Part shown: piece by piece, positions 37,709-48,781 of the stretch
How the letters are laid out: each line of letters starts with the position of its first letter
Numbering within the stretch: the stretch's first letter is position 1
The notes under the pieces: model-generated
Database searches by the model: none
Seen by the model: the letters and a program-made list of their open reading frames with translations, nothing else
Told to the model about the DNA's origin: nothing
Made by a program: the position numbers and the translations under genes
NCBI GenBank assembly: GCA_020248785.1
Contig: JADCGX010000040.1
Location: 1 to 64,000, forward strand
DNA from: Burkholderiales bacterium
GTDB lineage: Bacteria > Pseudomonadota > Gammaproteobacteria > Burkholderiales > Burkholderiaceae_F
Direction of reading: 5' to 3'
Length of the DNA: 64,000 nt

Positions 37709-39768
37709 TGCCGCTGGATACCCGCCCCAATCCCCTGCTGCACCTGACCGGGCTGGCGCAGTTCGACGCGGTCGAGCCGGGCCACATCACGCCCGCCGTG
37801 GACGCGCTGCTCGCCGAGTGCCGCCGGGTCATGGCGCAGGTGACGAGCAGCGCCGTGGCGCCCGACTGGCGCAGCGTGGTCGAGCCGCTGGATGACGCCA
37901 TCGAGCGCCTGGGCCGCGCGTGGGGCACGGTGTCGCACATGAATGCCGTGGTCGACACGCCCGCACTGCGCGAGCAGTACAACCTCAACCAGCCCAAGCT
38001 CACCGCGTTCTGGACCGAGCTGTCGCAGAACGAGGCACTGTATGCGCGCTACAAGGCAATCGCGGCGCGGCCTGATTTCGCGGCGTGGTCGCCAGCGCGG
38101 CGCAAGGTGATCGACAACGAACTGCGCGACTTTCGCCTCGGGGGCGCGGAGCTCGCGCTGCGCGACAAGGAGCGGCTCAAGCAGGTTCGCGAGCGGCTGT
38201 CGCAGCTGTCGACACGCTTTGCCGAGAACGTGCTCGACGCCACCAACGCGTTTGCTCTGCACATCGATGACGCGGACGCGGCACGCCTGGCCGGCGTGCC
38301 GGACGACGTGCTGCAGATGTACCGCGAGGCCGCGCAGGCCGGTGGCAAAGGCGGCTACAAGATCACGCTGCATTATCCGAGCTACTACCCCATTCAGCAG
38401 TACGCCGACGACCGCGGGCTGCGCGAGCAGCTGTATCGCGCCTACACCACGCGCGCGGCCGAGTTCGGCAAGCCCGAGTGGGACAACGGCCCGCTGATGC
38501 TGGAAATCCTGAACCTGCGGCGCGAGAAGGCGCAGTTGCTCGGCTACGCCAACTTCGCCGAACTGTCCCTGGTGAGCAAGATGGCGCGCTCACCGCAGGA
38601 GGTCGCGGATTTTCTGGGTGACCTTGCGCGGCGGGCCCGACCGCACGCGGAGCGCGACATGCAGGAGCTGCGTGAGTTCGCGGCACGCGAGCTCAAGCTG
38701 CCCGACCTGCAGGCCTGGGACGTCGCCTATGCGACGGAAAAGCTGCGCGAGGCGCGCTATGCGTACTCGGAGCAGGAGCTCAAGCAGTACTTCCCGGAAG
38801 AGCGCGTCCTGGCCGGTCTGTTCCGCGTGATCGAGACGCTGTTTTCTGTCGTGATCCGCGAGGACAAGGCCCCGGCGTGGCATCCGGAGGTGACGTTCCA
38901 TCGGATCGAGTCGCTGGCGGGCGAGCTGATCGGCCAGTTCTACCTGGACCTGTATGCCCGCGACCACAAGCAGGGTGGCGCCTGGCAGGACGACGCGCGC
39001 TCGCGTCGTGCGGTCCGGCGTCGCGTGCAGACACCGGTGTCCTACCTCACCTGCAACTTTACGCGGCCCATTGGCGGCAAGACGGCGCTGTTCACGCATC
39101 ACGAGGTGCTGACGCTGTTCCACGAATTCGGCCACGGCCTGCATCACATGCTCACTCGCGTGGACGAGATGTCGGTGTCCGGCATCCGCGGCGTGGAGTG
39201 GGACGCGGTGGAACTCCCCAGCCAGTTCATGGAGAACTTCTGCTGGGAATGGGAGGTGCTGCAGCTTCTCACCGCGCACGTTGACAGCGGTGCGCCGTTG
39301 CCACGCGCCCTGTTCGACAAGATCATCGCGGCGCGTAACTTCCAGAGCGGCATGCAAATGGTCCGCCAGATCGAATTCGGGCTGGCGGACCTGCGCCTGC
39401 ATACGGCCTTCGATCCTGCCGCGGCGTCCGTGGCGCAGGTCACCGCCGTCATGGAGCAGGTGCGCAAGGAGGTCGCGGTCGTTCACCCACCTGCCTACAA
39501 CCGCACGCTCAATGGCTTCACCCACATCTTTGCCGGCGGCTACGCGGCTGGTTACTACAGCTACAAGTGGGCCGAGGTGTTGTCGGCCGACTGCTATGCC
39601 GCGTTCGAGGAGCGGGGTCATCCGCTGGACGCGCAGACAGGCGAGCATTTTCATCGCAGCATCCTGGCCGTGGGAGGCAGCCGACCGGCAATGGAGTCCT
39701 TCCTTGAGTTTCGCGGGCGGCCGCCGAAGATCGATGCATTGCTGCGCCACAACGGCATGAATGGGTGA
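37708..39768 (+). CDS. prlC: Oligopeptidase A, M3 metallopeptidase
   Basis: This 686-aa cytosolic zinc peptidase cleaves short peptides, including signal-peptide fragments. The zinc motif HEFGHGLHHML lies near residue 472, with the third ligand region SQFMENFCWEW about 35 residues later. The C-terminal FAGGYAAGYYSYKWAEVLSA segment is family-typical. Start ATG 37708 overlaps the folD stop; an in-frame open region extends back inside folD but is not used. A role in peptide turnover after import by the nearby Yej-like transporter is possible but inferential. Confidence 0.96.
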   Translation: MPLDTRPNPLLHLTGLAQFDAVEPGHITPAVDALLAECRRVMAQVTSSAVAPDWRSVVEPLDDAIERLGRAWGTVSHMNAVVDTPALREQYNLNQPKLTAFWTELSQNEALYARYKAIAARPDFAAWSPARRKVIDNELRDFRLGGAELALRDKERLKQVRERLSQLSTRFAENVLDATNAFALHIDDADAARLAGVPDDVLQMYREAAQAGGKGGYKITLHYPSYYPIQQYADDRGLREQLYRAYTTRAAEFGKPEWDNGPLMLEILNLRREKAQLLGYANFAELSLVSKMARSPQEVADFLGDLARRARPHAERDMQELREFAARELKLPDLQAWDVAYATEKLREARYAYSEQELKQYFPEERVLAGLFRVIETLFSVVIREDKAPAWHPEVTFHRIESLAGELIGQFYLDLYARDHKQGGAWQDDARSRRAVRRRVQTPVSYLTCNFTRPIGGKTALFTHHEVLTLFHEFGHGLHHMLTRVDEMSVSGIRGVEWDAVELPSQFMENFCWEWEVLQLLTAHVDSGAPLPRALFDKIIAARNFQSGMQMVRQIEFGLADLRLHTAFDPAAASVAQVTAVMEQVRKEVAVVHPPAYNRTLNGFTHIFAGGYAAGYYSYKWAEVLSADCYAAFEERGHPLDAQTGEHFHRSILAVGGSRPAMESFLEFRGRPPKIDALLRHNGMNG

Positions 39769-39775
39769 CTCGCCG

Positions 39776-40381
39776 ATGTCTCCTCTGCTGCGTGCCCTGA
39801 CCGCAAATCGGATTCGCGTATCGCTTGGCCGTTTGCTGGCTGGCCTGCTTGCCCTCACGCTGCTTGCGCCCGGGCTGGCGCTGGCGCAGTACAAGTGGAT
39901 CGATTCGCGCGGGCAGGTGAACTACGGCGACAGCCCGCCTCGCGATGCACGCAACGTCGAACGCGTGAACGCGCCGGGCGTCGATCCAGCCGACCCGCAA
40001 TCCGGTCTGCCTTTCGAGGTACGACGCGCCGCGCAGAGCTTCCCGGTGACGCTTTACACGACCGCCCCTTGCGCGGCTTGCGAGCAGGCGCGAGACATGT
40101 TGCACTCGCGCGGCGTTCCGTTTTCGGAGCGGACGATCACCAGCGCCGAGGAAGCCGCGGAGGCGCGCAAGATCGGCGTGGGCTCCGCGGTGCCTGTCCT
40201 TGCCGTAGGGCGTCAGATGATTCGCGAACCTGACTTCGCCCAGTGGAACCGAATGCTCGACGACGCCGGCTATCCACGCAATGCGAGCCTGCCGCGCAGC
40301 TTCCAGAACCCGCCGCCACGCCCGCTGATCGAACGGCCCGCCAAGCCCGAGGCCCCAGCAGCCGACCGTCCTACGGGCTGA
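39776..40381 (+). CDS. DUF4124-glutaredoxin-like exported protein
   Basis: This protein of about 201 residues starts at ATG 39776, or at ATG 39761 overlapping prlC by 8 bases. A signal peptide (LGRLLAGLLALTLLAPGLAL) is followed by a DUF4124 motif (YKWIDSRGQVNYGDSPP, about residues 39-55). A thioredoxin/glutaredoxin-like domain follows, with a C-A-A-C redox pair in TAPCAACEQARDML and a VPVLAVGRQMI cis-Pro region. The tail is Pro-rich. It suggests a periplasmic thiol-redox protein; the partner is unknown. Confidence 0.82.
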   Translation: MSPLLRALTANRIRVSLGRLLAGLLALTLLAPGLALAQYKWIDSRGQVNYGDSPPRDARNVERVNAPGVDPADPQSGLPFEVRRAAQSFPVTLYTTAPCAACEQARDMLHSRGVPFSERTITSAEEAAEARKIGVGSAVPVLAVGRQMIREPDFAQWNRMLDDAGYPRNASLPRSFQNPPPRPLIERPAKPEAPAADRPTG

Positions 40382-40384
40382 GAC

Positions 40385-41164
40385 TTGCAGCTCGCCACCT
40401 GGAACGTCAACTCGCTGAAGGTGCGCCTGCCGCACCTGCTGGACTGGCTCGCGCAGCATCAGGCTGACATCGTCTGCCTGCAGGAAACCAAGCTCACCGA
40501 CGACAAGTTTCCCGTGGCCGAACTGCGGGCAGCCGGGTATCACAGCCACTTCAGCGGTCAGAAGACCTACAACGGCGTGGCGGTGCTGCTGCGCGAAGCG
40601 AGCGCGCCGCCCGGCGCGGACGTGCAGATCGGCATCCCCGGGTTCGAGGACGAGCAAAAGCGCGTCCTGTCGGTCACGGTGGGGGAATTGCGCGTTGTAT
40701 GCACCTATTTTCCCAACGGCCAGGCGGTGGGTACCGACAAGTACGCCTACAAGCTGCGCTGGCTTGGGGCACTACGCGACTGGCTGCGCGGTGAGCTCGC
40801 TGCCCGGCCGCAGCTCGCGCTGCTGGGCGACTACAACATCGCACCCGAGAACCGCGACGTGCATGACCCGGCCGCCTGGAAGGAGCAAGTACTGTTCTCG
40901 GAGCCCGAAAAGCACGCCTTCCGTGAGCTTGTCGCACTCGGCCTGACGGACAGCTTCCGCCTGTTCGAGCAGCCCGAGCGCAGCTACACATGGTGGGATT
41001 ACCGCATGCTCGCGTTCCGCCGCAAAATGGGCCTGCGCATCGACCACATCCTGTTGTCCGCACCGCTGGTGTCACGCTGCACCGCCTGCACCATCGACAT
41101 CGAGCCGCGCAAGCGCGAGCAGCCGAGCGATCACGCGCCCGTCATCGCCACGCTCGCCGACTAG
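40385..41164 (+). CDS. xth: Exodeoxyribonuclease III
   Basis: This 259-aa AP endonuclease/3'-5' exonuclease of the ExoIII family acts in base-excision repair. Catalytic motifs are WNVNSLKVRL at the N-terminus, CLQETKLTDDKFP (Glu metal ligand), GDYNIAPENRDVHDP, RIDHILLS, and C-terminal SDHAPVIATL. The only family-consistent start is TTG 40385, four bases after the upstream stop. Its TAG stop overlaps the TAG of the convergent GNAT gene in the palindrome CTAG. Confidence 0.93.
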   Translation: MQLATWNVNSLKVRLPHLLDWLAQHQADIVCLQETKLTDDKFPVAELRAAGYHSHFSGQKTYNGVAVLLREASAPPGADVQIGIPGFEDEQKRVLSVTVGELRVVCTYFPNGQAVGTDKYAYKLRWLGALRDWLRGELAARPQLALLGDYNIAPENRDVHDPAAWKEQVLFSEPEKHAFRELVALGLTDSFRLFEQPERSYTWWDYRMLAFRRKMGLRIDHILLSAPLVSRCTACTIDIEPRKREQPSDHAPVIATLAD

Positions 41165-41637
41165 CCCTTCAGCCCGCGCTCGAAGCACACGCTGGTCGGA
41201 TCGTCCACATAGGGACCAAATGCCGCGATGCGTGCGAAGCCGCAGGCGGCGTACAGGGCGATCGCCTCCGGCTAGCGGTTGCCGGTCTCCAGCCGCACGC
41301 GCTGATAGCCGAAGCGCCCGGCCTCGCTTACGAGATGGTCGACGATGGCGCGTGCCACGCCTTGGCGGCGCGCTGCCCGGCGCACGAACATCCGCTTGAT
41401 CTCGGCGGTCGTTGCGTCGAGCGGCCGCAGCGCGCCGCGGCCCACCACCGCATCGCCAAGATGCGCCAGGACGAAGCTCGCGCGCGGGACAATGGGTGCG
41501 TTGGTCGGGGCCGGCGCGCCGGCGACGAAGAACTCCGGGTAGCGCAGGCGCGCTTCGGCGGCGGCTTCGGCAATCAAATCCAGCGCCGCACGACCAAACG
41601 GATCGGCCGCCGCCACCGTGAGGCGCGCGCCCCTCAT
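41161..41637 (-). pseudogene. GNAT acetyltransferase interrupted by an in-frame TAG
   Basis: One 158-codon frame reads as a GNAT N-acetyltransferase. MRGARLTVAAADPFGRAAL opens it, and VRRAARRQGVARAIVDHLV is the acetyl-CoA loop (R/Q-x-x-G-x-G/A). After RVRLETGNR comes a TAG at 41274-41272, and the same frame then continues PEAIALYAACGFARIAAFG and DDPTSVCFERGLKG. In relatives the interrupted codon is Gln (TGNRQPEAIALY), so CAG to TAG is likely. The truncated 121-aa product would lack the last strands of the fold. Its start overlaps the upstream gene's stop (ATGA). Confidence 0.75.
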
Positions 41638-42212
41638 GCGCCCGGCGTTGCCTTGCCCGCCAGTTCTCGCTTGCGTCGATGCGGTGCCAGCACCTGCGTG
41701 TTGAGCCAGTGCATGAACTGGCCCGCCATGCGCTCCGTGCGGCGCTCCAGCCAGGCGCGCAGGCCGCGCTCGGTAAAGCACAGGAGTTGCGTGCCTGGCG
41801 CGGCGCGCAGACCGTCGCGCCCCGCGATCAACCGCAGTCGCTCGCGATTACGCGCATGGCCCTGCAGGCCAAAGACATCGAGGACATCGTCGGCCGCGAA
41901 CCAGGCCTGCCCCTCGTCAGCGAACAGGATCCGGACTTGTCGTCCGTCGAACTCGTAGTAGGCACCCTGCCACGGCTCATGCGGCCCGTGCTTCATCTGC
42001 TGCCACAGCCAGCGCACCAGACGCCAGAGCGGAAAGAGCAGCGCCACGGCGGCGAGCAGCGCGAAAAACGGCGCATGCGCGGGCGCGATGCCACGCAACA
42101 GCCACAGCACGACGATCCCGAGCAGCAGACCGCTGCCGATCCAGCCGGCGCGCAGGGACCGCGCGTCAGGGTCATCGGGCAGCTTGGGCAGCGGAGGCAG
42201 TTTGCTCGGCAT
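41634..42212 (-). CDS. Membrane-anchored Bro-N-like (antirepressor-type) protein
   Basis: This 192-aa protein starts at ATG 42212. Two hydrophobic helices near residues 23-40 and 44-60 (GSGLLLGIVVLWLLRGI and PFFALLAAVALLFPLW) precede a soluble domain from about residue 80. There YEFDGRQVRILFADEGQAWF, then AADDVLDVFGL, LLCFTERGLRAWL and FMHWLNTQVLAPHRR follow the order of Bro-N domains of phage antirepressors. Phage Bro-N proteins are normally soluble, so the membrane anchor is unusual. It may be a domesticated DNA-binding or regulatory module. The similarity is from memory of motif order. Confidence 0.6.
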   Translation of the reverse strand: MPSKLPPLPKLPDDPDARSLRAGWIGSGLLLGIVVLWLLRGIAPAHAPFFALLAAVALLFPLWRLVRWLWQQMKHGPHEPWQGAYYEFDGRQVRILFADEGQAWFAADDVLDVFGLQGHARNRERLRLIAGRDGLRAAPGTQLLCFTERGLRAWLERRTERMAGQFMHWLNTQVLAPHRRKRELAGKATPGA

Positions 42213-42261
42213 CACGCCGATTCTGGCGCAAGATGCCGGGCAAGCGTGCTGGGTCGTTCTT

Positions 42262-45200
42262 CTAGTCGTGCGGCTTGGCCGGCTGCGCCGGTAGCGGCAC
42301 GGCACCCATCCCTGGCTGCGCGCGCTTGAACCAGCGCTTTTCCCACGCGTCGAGGTAGGAGTAAATCACGGGCACCACCACGAGCGTCAACAGGGTGGAC
42401 GTGATGACACCGCCGATGATCGCGCGGCCCATGGGCGCCTGCTGCTCGGCGCCCTCGCCCAGCCCGAGTGCCAGCGGAAGCATGCCGAAGATCATGGCCG
42501 CGGTGGTCATCAGGATCGGACGCAGCCGCACCTGGCCGGCGGCGAGGAGTGCTTCGGAGCGGCTCATGCCCTGGCGCTGGCCCTGGTTGGCGAAGTCAAC
42601 AAGCAAAATGGCGTTCTTCGTCACGAGGCCCATCAGGAAGACGATGCCGATCATCGAAAAGATGTTCTGCGTCGTACCGGTGACCAGCAGCGCCAGCATC
42701 ACGCCCACGATCGACAGCGGCAGCGATACCATGATGGCCAGCGGCTGGATGAAGCTGCCGAACTGCGAGGCCAGCACGATGTAGATGAAGATCACCGCCA
42801 ACGCGAGGGCGCCGACGATCGCGCTGAACACTTCCTGCTGGTCCTTGATCTGACCGCCGACGTCGAAGCGCAGGCCGGGCGGCAGCTGGTAGCTCTTGAC
42901 CAAGTCCTGCACTTCCTTGCCCGCGTCGCCCGAGGGCCGGCCCTGTACGTTGGCGAACAGCGCAACCCGCCGCGTCAGGTCCTGGCGCCGGATGTTCTGC
43001 GGGTTGAAGGTGGACTCCACGGTGGCGATCGCACGCAGGGGCACGACCTCGGCCGAGCCGTCGGGCAGCGTGCGTCCGGTCGCGATGTTCAGACCCGAGA
43101 TGTCATCGACCACCGAGCGGCTCGAGCGCGGCACCTGGGTGATGACCTCGTAGTTCTGGCCATCGGGAGCGAGCCAGTAGCCCGACAGTTCACCGCCCAC
43201 GAATGCACGCAGCGTCGATCCGATTTGCGCGTGCGTGATCCCAAATTCGGCCGCCAGCTCGGGCTTCAGCCGCACCGACAGCGCCGGCGTACCCTCCTTG
43301 ACCGAGATCTCGACGTCGGTGATGCCGCGAATCTGCATCACCTTGGTCTTGAGGTCCGCGATCACGCGGTTCATCTCGGCGTCATTGTTCCCAAGCAGCG
43401 CGACATAGATCGGGCCGCCGCCACCGACCCTCATCTCCACGCCGGGGATCCGCGCCACGCGCGCCCGGATCGCCTGCTCGATCTCTTTCTGCGTGCGCGC
43501 GCGCTCGTTGCGTGGCACCAGCAGGATGTTGATGCGGGCGGTGTTGCGTCCCTCGCCCCCACCGATGAACGCGTTGACCGTACGGATCTCCGGGAACTCG
43601 CGCAACGCCTCCTCAACCCGCTTCACGCGCTCGCTGGCGTAGTCGAGGCTCGATCCCACCGGCATCGTCAGTTGCACGTTGGTAAAACTCTGGTCGATCT
43701 GCGGCTGCAACTCCGTGCCCACGAGCCCGGCAATCGGGATGCTGATGAGGAAGCTGGCAGTGGCCAGCCAGAGGGTGACACCGCGGGGCGTTAGCGTGGC
43801 GATGCGCAGCCTCAACGCGCCGACATCGCGGTGCCGGATCGCACGCCACAACGAGACCGCGGGCACCCCAAGGCGCCTCTCGGTGCCGGGGATGCGAAAG
43901 CCCAGCGAGTAGCGCCGCGCGGACAGGGCCCAGCCGAGCAGCTTGCCGTACCAGATGTGCCAGCGCTCGACCCAGCCGTCGAACACGCGCAGCACGCTGC
44001 CGAGCACCGGCAGATTGCGCGCACCCTCGGGCGGGTCCTTCCAGACCGACGACAGCATGGGGTCGAGCGTGAAGCTCACGAACAGCGACACCAGCACGGC
44101 CACCACGACCGTGATGCCAAAGGCATAGAAGTACTTGCCGACCATGCCGCCCATGAAGGCGATCGGCACGAAGACCGCGACGACCGAGAAGGTGGTGGCC
44201 AGAACTGCCAGGCCAATCTCGTCCGTGCCCTCGCGGGCGGCCGTGTAATGGTCCTTGCCCATGTGCAGGTGGCGCACGATGTTTTCGCGCACCACGATGG
44301 CGTCGTCGATCAGCAGGCCGATGCACAGCGACAGCGCCATCAGCGTCATGTAGTTGAGCGTGAAGCCGAAGGTGTACAGGGCGATGAAGGTGGCGATCAC
44401 CGCGATCGGCAGCGTCAGCCCGGTGATCACGGTGCTGCGCCAGCTGCCGAGGAACAGGAACACGATGAGCACCGTCAGCAGCGCGCCCTCGACGATGGTG
44501 CGCTTGACGTTGTTGACCGAGCGCTCGACGAAGTCAGCCGAGGCCCACATGAACTTGAGCTCCGCGCCGGGCGGCAGCTGCGGCTGCATCTCGCGCGCGG
44601 CCTCCTTCAGTGCCCGGCCCACCTCGATGAGGTTGGCATCCTGCGCCTTGTAGACCCAGAAGCCGATCGAGGGCCGGCCGTCGACGCGCGAGATCGAGTT
44701 GCTCTCGCGCTCGGTGTCGAGCACCTGCGCGACCTGCGACAGCAGGATCGGCGCGCCGCCCTTGCGGGCGACGATGATGTTGCCGAAGTCGGCCGCCGAG
44801 CGCACCCGGCCGTCCACGCGCACGATGGCGTCCGAGGTCGTCGACGTGATGAGCCCCACCGGCACGCTCACGTTGGCGTTGCGCAGCGCCTGCACAACCT
44901 GGTCGACGCTGACGCCAAAGGCCACCAGCTTCGACGGCTCCACCTGCACCTGGATCTGGCGCGTCACGGTGCCGCCAAGATCAACGCGGCCCACACCGTT
45001 GACGCGCTCGAAGCCCTTTTGCACCACCTGCTCGGCCACCGTCGTCAACGCGCGCTGCGACGGTCCATCGCCGACCAACGCAAAGGTCGCCACCGGCTGC
45101 TCGTTCTCGCCGCCGCCGGCACGCTGCACGACCGGGTCTTTGGCGTCGCGCGGAAAGCCGGCACGGATCTGGGCGATCTTGTCGCGTGTCTCCTGCAGCA

Positions 45201-45510
45201 CGCGGTCGGAATCGACGTCGAGCCGAAACTCGATCCAGGTCAGCGAACGGCCTTCATCGGAGCGGCTGAGGATGCGCTTGACGCCCGCCACCGTGTTGAC
45301 GGCGTTTTCGACCGGCTTGGTGATGTCGTTTTCCACCTGCTCGGGCGACGCGCCGGGATAGCTGACCCAGATCTGCACCATGGGCAGTTCGATGTCCGGC
45401 ATGGCCTCCACGCGCAGCTTGTTGTAGGAGAAGATGCCCAGCACCAGCAGGGCCACCATCACCATGGCCGCGAAGACCGGGTGATGGATCGCGACGCGTG
45501 TCATCCACAT
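42262..45510 (-). CDS. RND-family efflux pump, inner-membrane transporter (HAE1 type)
   Basis: This protein of about 1082 aa exports drugs or other amphiphiles by proton antiport. The first helix ([21 protein letters not shown]), two large periplasmic loops, and the proton-relay Asp pair in LLIDDAIVV near TM4 are visible. [19 protein letters not shown] and C-terminal [14 protein letters not shown] follow the AcrB/MexB pattern. A segment near residues 550-590 is longer than in E. coli AcrB. Start ATG 45510 (or 45504) lies 16 bases after the adaptor stop. No outer-membrane factor gene is adjacent. Confidence 0.95.
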   Translation of the reverse strand: MWMTRVAIHHPVFAAMVMVALLVLGIFSYNKLRVEAMPDIELPMVQIWVSYPGASPEQVENDITKPVENAVNTVAGVKRILSRSDEGRSLTWIEFRLDVDSDRVLQETRDKIAQIRAGFPRDAKDPVVQRAGGGENEQPVATFALVGDGPSQRALTTVAEQVVQKGFERVNGVGRVDLGGTVTRQIQVQVEPSKLVAFGVSVDQVVQALRNANVSVPVGLITSTTSDAIVRVDGRVRSAADFGNIIVARKGGAPILLSQVAQVLDTERESNSISRVDGRPSIGFWVYKAQDANLIEVGRALKEAAREMQPQLPPGAELKFMWASADFVERSVNNVKRTIVEGALLTVLIVFLFLGSWRSTVITGLTLPIAVIATFIALYTFGFTLNYMTLMALSLCIGLLIDDAIVVRENIVRHLHMGKDHYTAAREGTDEIGLAVLATTFSVVAVFVPIAFMGGMVGKYFYAFGITVVVAVLVSLFVSFTLDPMLSSVWKDPPEGARNLPVLGSVLRVFDGWVERWHIWYGKLLGWALSARRYSLGFRIPGTERRLGVPAVSLWRAIRHRDVGALRLRIATLTPRGVTLWLATASFLISIPIAGLVGTELQPQIDQSFTNVQLTMPVGSSLDYASERVKRVEEALREFPEIRTVNAFIGGGEGRNTARINILLVPRNERARTQKEIEQAIRARVARIPGVEMRVGGGGPIYVALLGNNDAEMNRVIADLKTKVMQIRGITDVEISVKEGTPALSVRLKPELAAEFGITHAQIGSTLRAFVGGELSGYWLAPDGQNYEVITQVPRSSRSVVDDISGLNIATGRTLPDGSAEVVPLRAIATVESTFNPQNIRRQDLTRRVALFANVQGRPSGDAGKEVQDLVKSYQLPPGLRFDVGGQIKDQQEVFSAIVGALALAVIFIYIVLASQFGSFIQPLAIMVSLPLSIVGVMLALLVTGTTQNIFSMIGIVFLMGLVTKNAILLVDFANQGQRQGMSRSEALLAAGQVRLRPILMTTAAMIFGMLPLALGLGEGAEQQAPMGRAIIGGVITSTLLTLVVVPVIYSYLDAWEKRWFKRAQPGMGAVPLPAQPAKPHD

Positions 45511-45526
45511 GGGCGGCGCCTCGGGT

Positions 45527-46717
45527 CTAATTGACTGCCGCCGCCGGCTTGGCAACAGCCGGCCTGGCGGGCTCGGTCTCGGCCATGCGCGCCTCGCCAG
45601 GCGCGCTGCCGATGACCTTGGCGGCCAGCCCGTCGCGCAGGTTGTCGAACTTGGTGGCGATCACCCGATCGTCCGCCGACAGGCCGGTCTTGACCTCCAC
45701 CATCTGCGCGCGCTCGTCGCGGCGGCCCAGGGTCACCGGCTGCTTGCGCAACGTGCCACTGGCCAGTACCCAGACGAAATCCTGCCCATTGTCGTTGCGC
45801 AACGCCGCCGCAGGCAGGGCCGGCACCGGCCGCTCACCACCCACGTGCAGGTAGACCTTGGCAAACATCCCGACGCGCAGGACCGTGTCGTCGTTGGGCA
45901 GCGAAACGAAGAAGTTGATCGACCGTGTGCCCGGTTCCGCGCTCGGATTGATGCGCTCGACCCGACCCTCGAACTGCCGGTCGGCAATGCCCTCGATGGC
46001 GACCATCGCCCGCGCGCCCGGCGCGATCTGCGCCACGTCCGACACCGCGGCCTGGGCCTGGACCTCGAGCTTGGACAGATCGACGATGCCGACCAGCGGC
46101 GCGTCAAAGCCCACCTTTTCGCCCGGCTGCACATGGCGGCGCGACACGTGGCCGCTGATCGGCGCCCGCACCACGGCGTCGTTCAGCAGCAGCTGCGTCT
46201 GCGCCAGTTGCGCCTGCGCGGCCTCGACAGCGGCGGCCTGGGCGCGGTAGGCCGCGTCCGCCGTGTCGAACGCGTTCTGCGAGATGAAGTTCTGCTTGAC
46301 CAGCTGCGCATTGACCTGCCGCGTGCGCTCGTTCTGCGCCAAATTGGCCTTGGCGGACTCCAGCGTGGCGCTGCGCTCGGCCAACTGGACCTTGAGGGCC
46401 GCGGTGTCGAATTCGACCAGCACCTGGCCCGCGCTGACCCGCTGGCCTTCGCGTACATGCACGGCACGCACCTCGGCCGAAAGCTTGGACCGCACCGTGG
46501 CCTGTGACATGGCCTGCACCGAGCCGGGCATCGCCAATTCAACCACCAGCGGGCGTATCGAGACGCTGACGACATCGGCGGCCGCGAATTCGAGCGGTGC
46601 GGCCTCGTTCTTCTTGGCCGCTTCCTGCGGCTTGCCGCCGCGCAATGCGATGGCTCCGCCCACGGCGAGCAGAGCCACGAGAGCCACGCCCAGCCCGATG
46701 ATCTTGCGTCGATTCAT
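45527..46717 (-). CDS. RND efflux periplasmic adaptor (membrane-fusion protein)
   Basis: This 396-aa protein has an N-terminal membrane anchor (IIGLGVALVALLAVGGAIAL). A first biotinyl-lipoyl-like half (SQATVRSKLSAEVRAVHVRE) precedes an alpha-helical hairpin (NLAQNERTRQVNAQLVKQNF). The second lipoyl half (VVRAPISGHVSRRHVQPGEK) and beta-barrel region (EGIADRQFEGRVERINPSAE) follow. It bridges the RND transporter to an outer-membrane channel. ATG 46717 is chosen; the upstream in-frame extension lacks protein character. Confidence 0.93.
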   Translation of the reverse strand: MNRRKIIGLGVALVALLAVGGAIALRGGKPQEAAKKNEAAPLEFAAADVVSVSIRPLVVELAMPGSVQAMSQATVRSKLSAEVRAVHVREGQRVSAGQVLVEFDTAALKVQLAERSATLESAKANLAQNERTRQVNAQLVKQNFISQNAFDTADAAYRAQAAAVEAAQAQLAQTQLLLNDAVVRAPISGHVSRRHVQPGEKVGFDAPLVGIVDLSKLEVQAQAAVSDVAQIAPGARAMVAIEGIADRQFEGRVERINPSAEPGTRSINFFVSLPNDDTVLRVGMFAKVYLHVGGERPVPALPAAALRNDNGQDFVWVLASGTLRKQPVTLGRRDERAQMVEVKTGLSADDRVIATKFDNLRDGLAAKVIGSAPGEARMAETEPARPAVAKPAAAVN

Positions 46718-47178
46718 GTTCCCCGCCCCGTCGGCCCTCGTGGGGCCGCACCCTGTGCCTGATGTGCCGCGCATTATCGGCGCGGCGCTTGGCGTGCCCC
46801 GGCGTTTGCGACGAAGCGCGGGACGGGACGACGGAGTGCAGCAGAGCCCCGTCAGACCGGGGTGGCCGCCAGCGGGTGACCCCGTGTCGCCGGCGTGGCT
46901 TCAGCTAGCCCGAATACTTCATCGCGGACGCGGGAGTTGCGCAGATGCGTGCGCGAGGCCGATTGGTCGGGAGGCCCGCAGCCGATGCCCGCAGGCATCA
47001 GAGAGCACCGTAGTTCAAGCGGCCCGCGCAGATCCTGCCTTATCGAAGGCGGGGGCGCTGTGCAAGCCCGCTTCGCCCACGACCGACCAACGTGATTCTG
47101 TCCAAACATGACTTCACCACGCCGGTGACAGAGCGAGAATCATCGCCTGCGGAGGGGCGACCTCGTGAAGACGCCAGG
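46718..47178. other. Interval of 461 bp without a recognisable gene
   Basis: The gap lies between the adaptor gene and the 3' end of ntrC, both on the minus strand. It should contain the promoter of the pump operon near 46718-46850. An open minus-strand frame at 46852-47109 and a plus-strand frame at 46895-47095 both lack family resemblance. I see no convincing terminator or operator. Confidence 0.3.
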
Positions 47179-48663
<1,485 letters not shown>

Positions 48664-48781
48664 GGTTGTGCTCCCCGGCCACGGGCGGCGAGTGATCGGT
48701 GCGTGATCGACATGGGTGCGCTCATTAGACGGCCTTGGCGCTGCGCGCTCAGGAATTCGCCCGAGGGACAGCCCGGCGGGC

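Noticed and set aside
43831..45534. A 567-codon plus-strand frame opposite the RND pump
   Set aside because: Shadow frame; the RND transporter on the other strand has all family motifs.
46852..47109. Minus-strand 85-codon ORF between the efflux adaptor and ntrC
   Set aside because: No ribosome site, no family resemblance, and a plus-strand frame of equal quality overlaps it.
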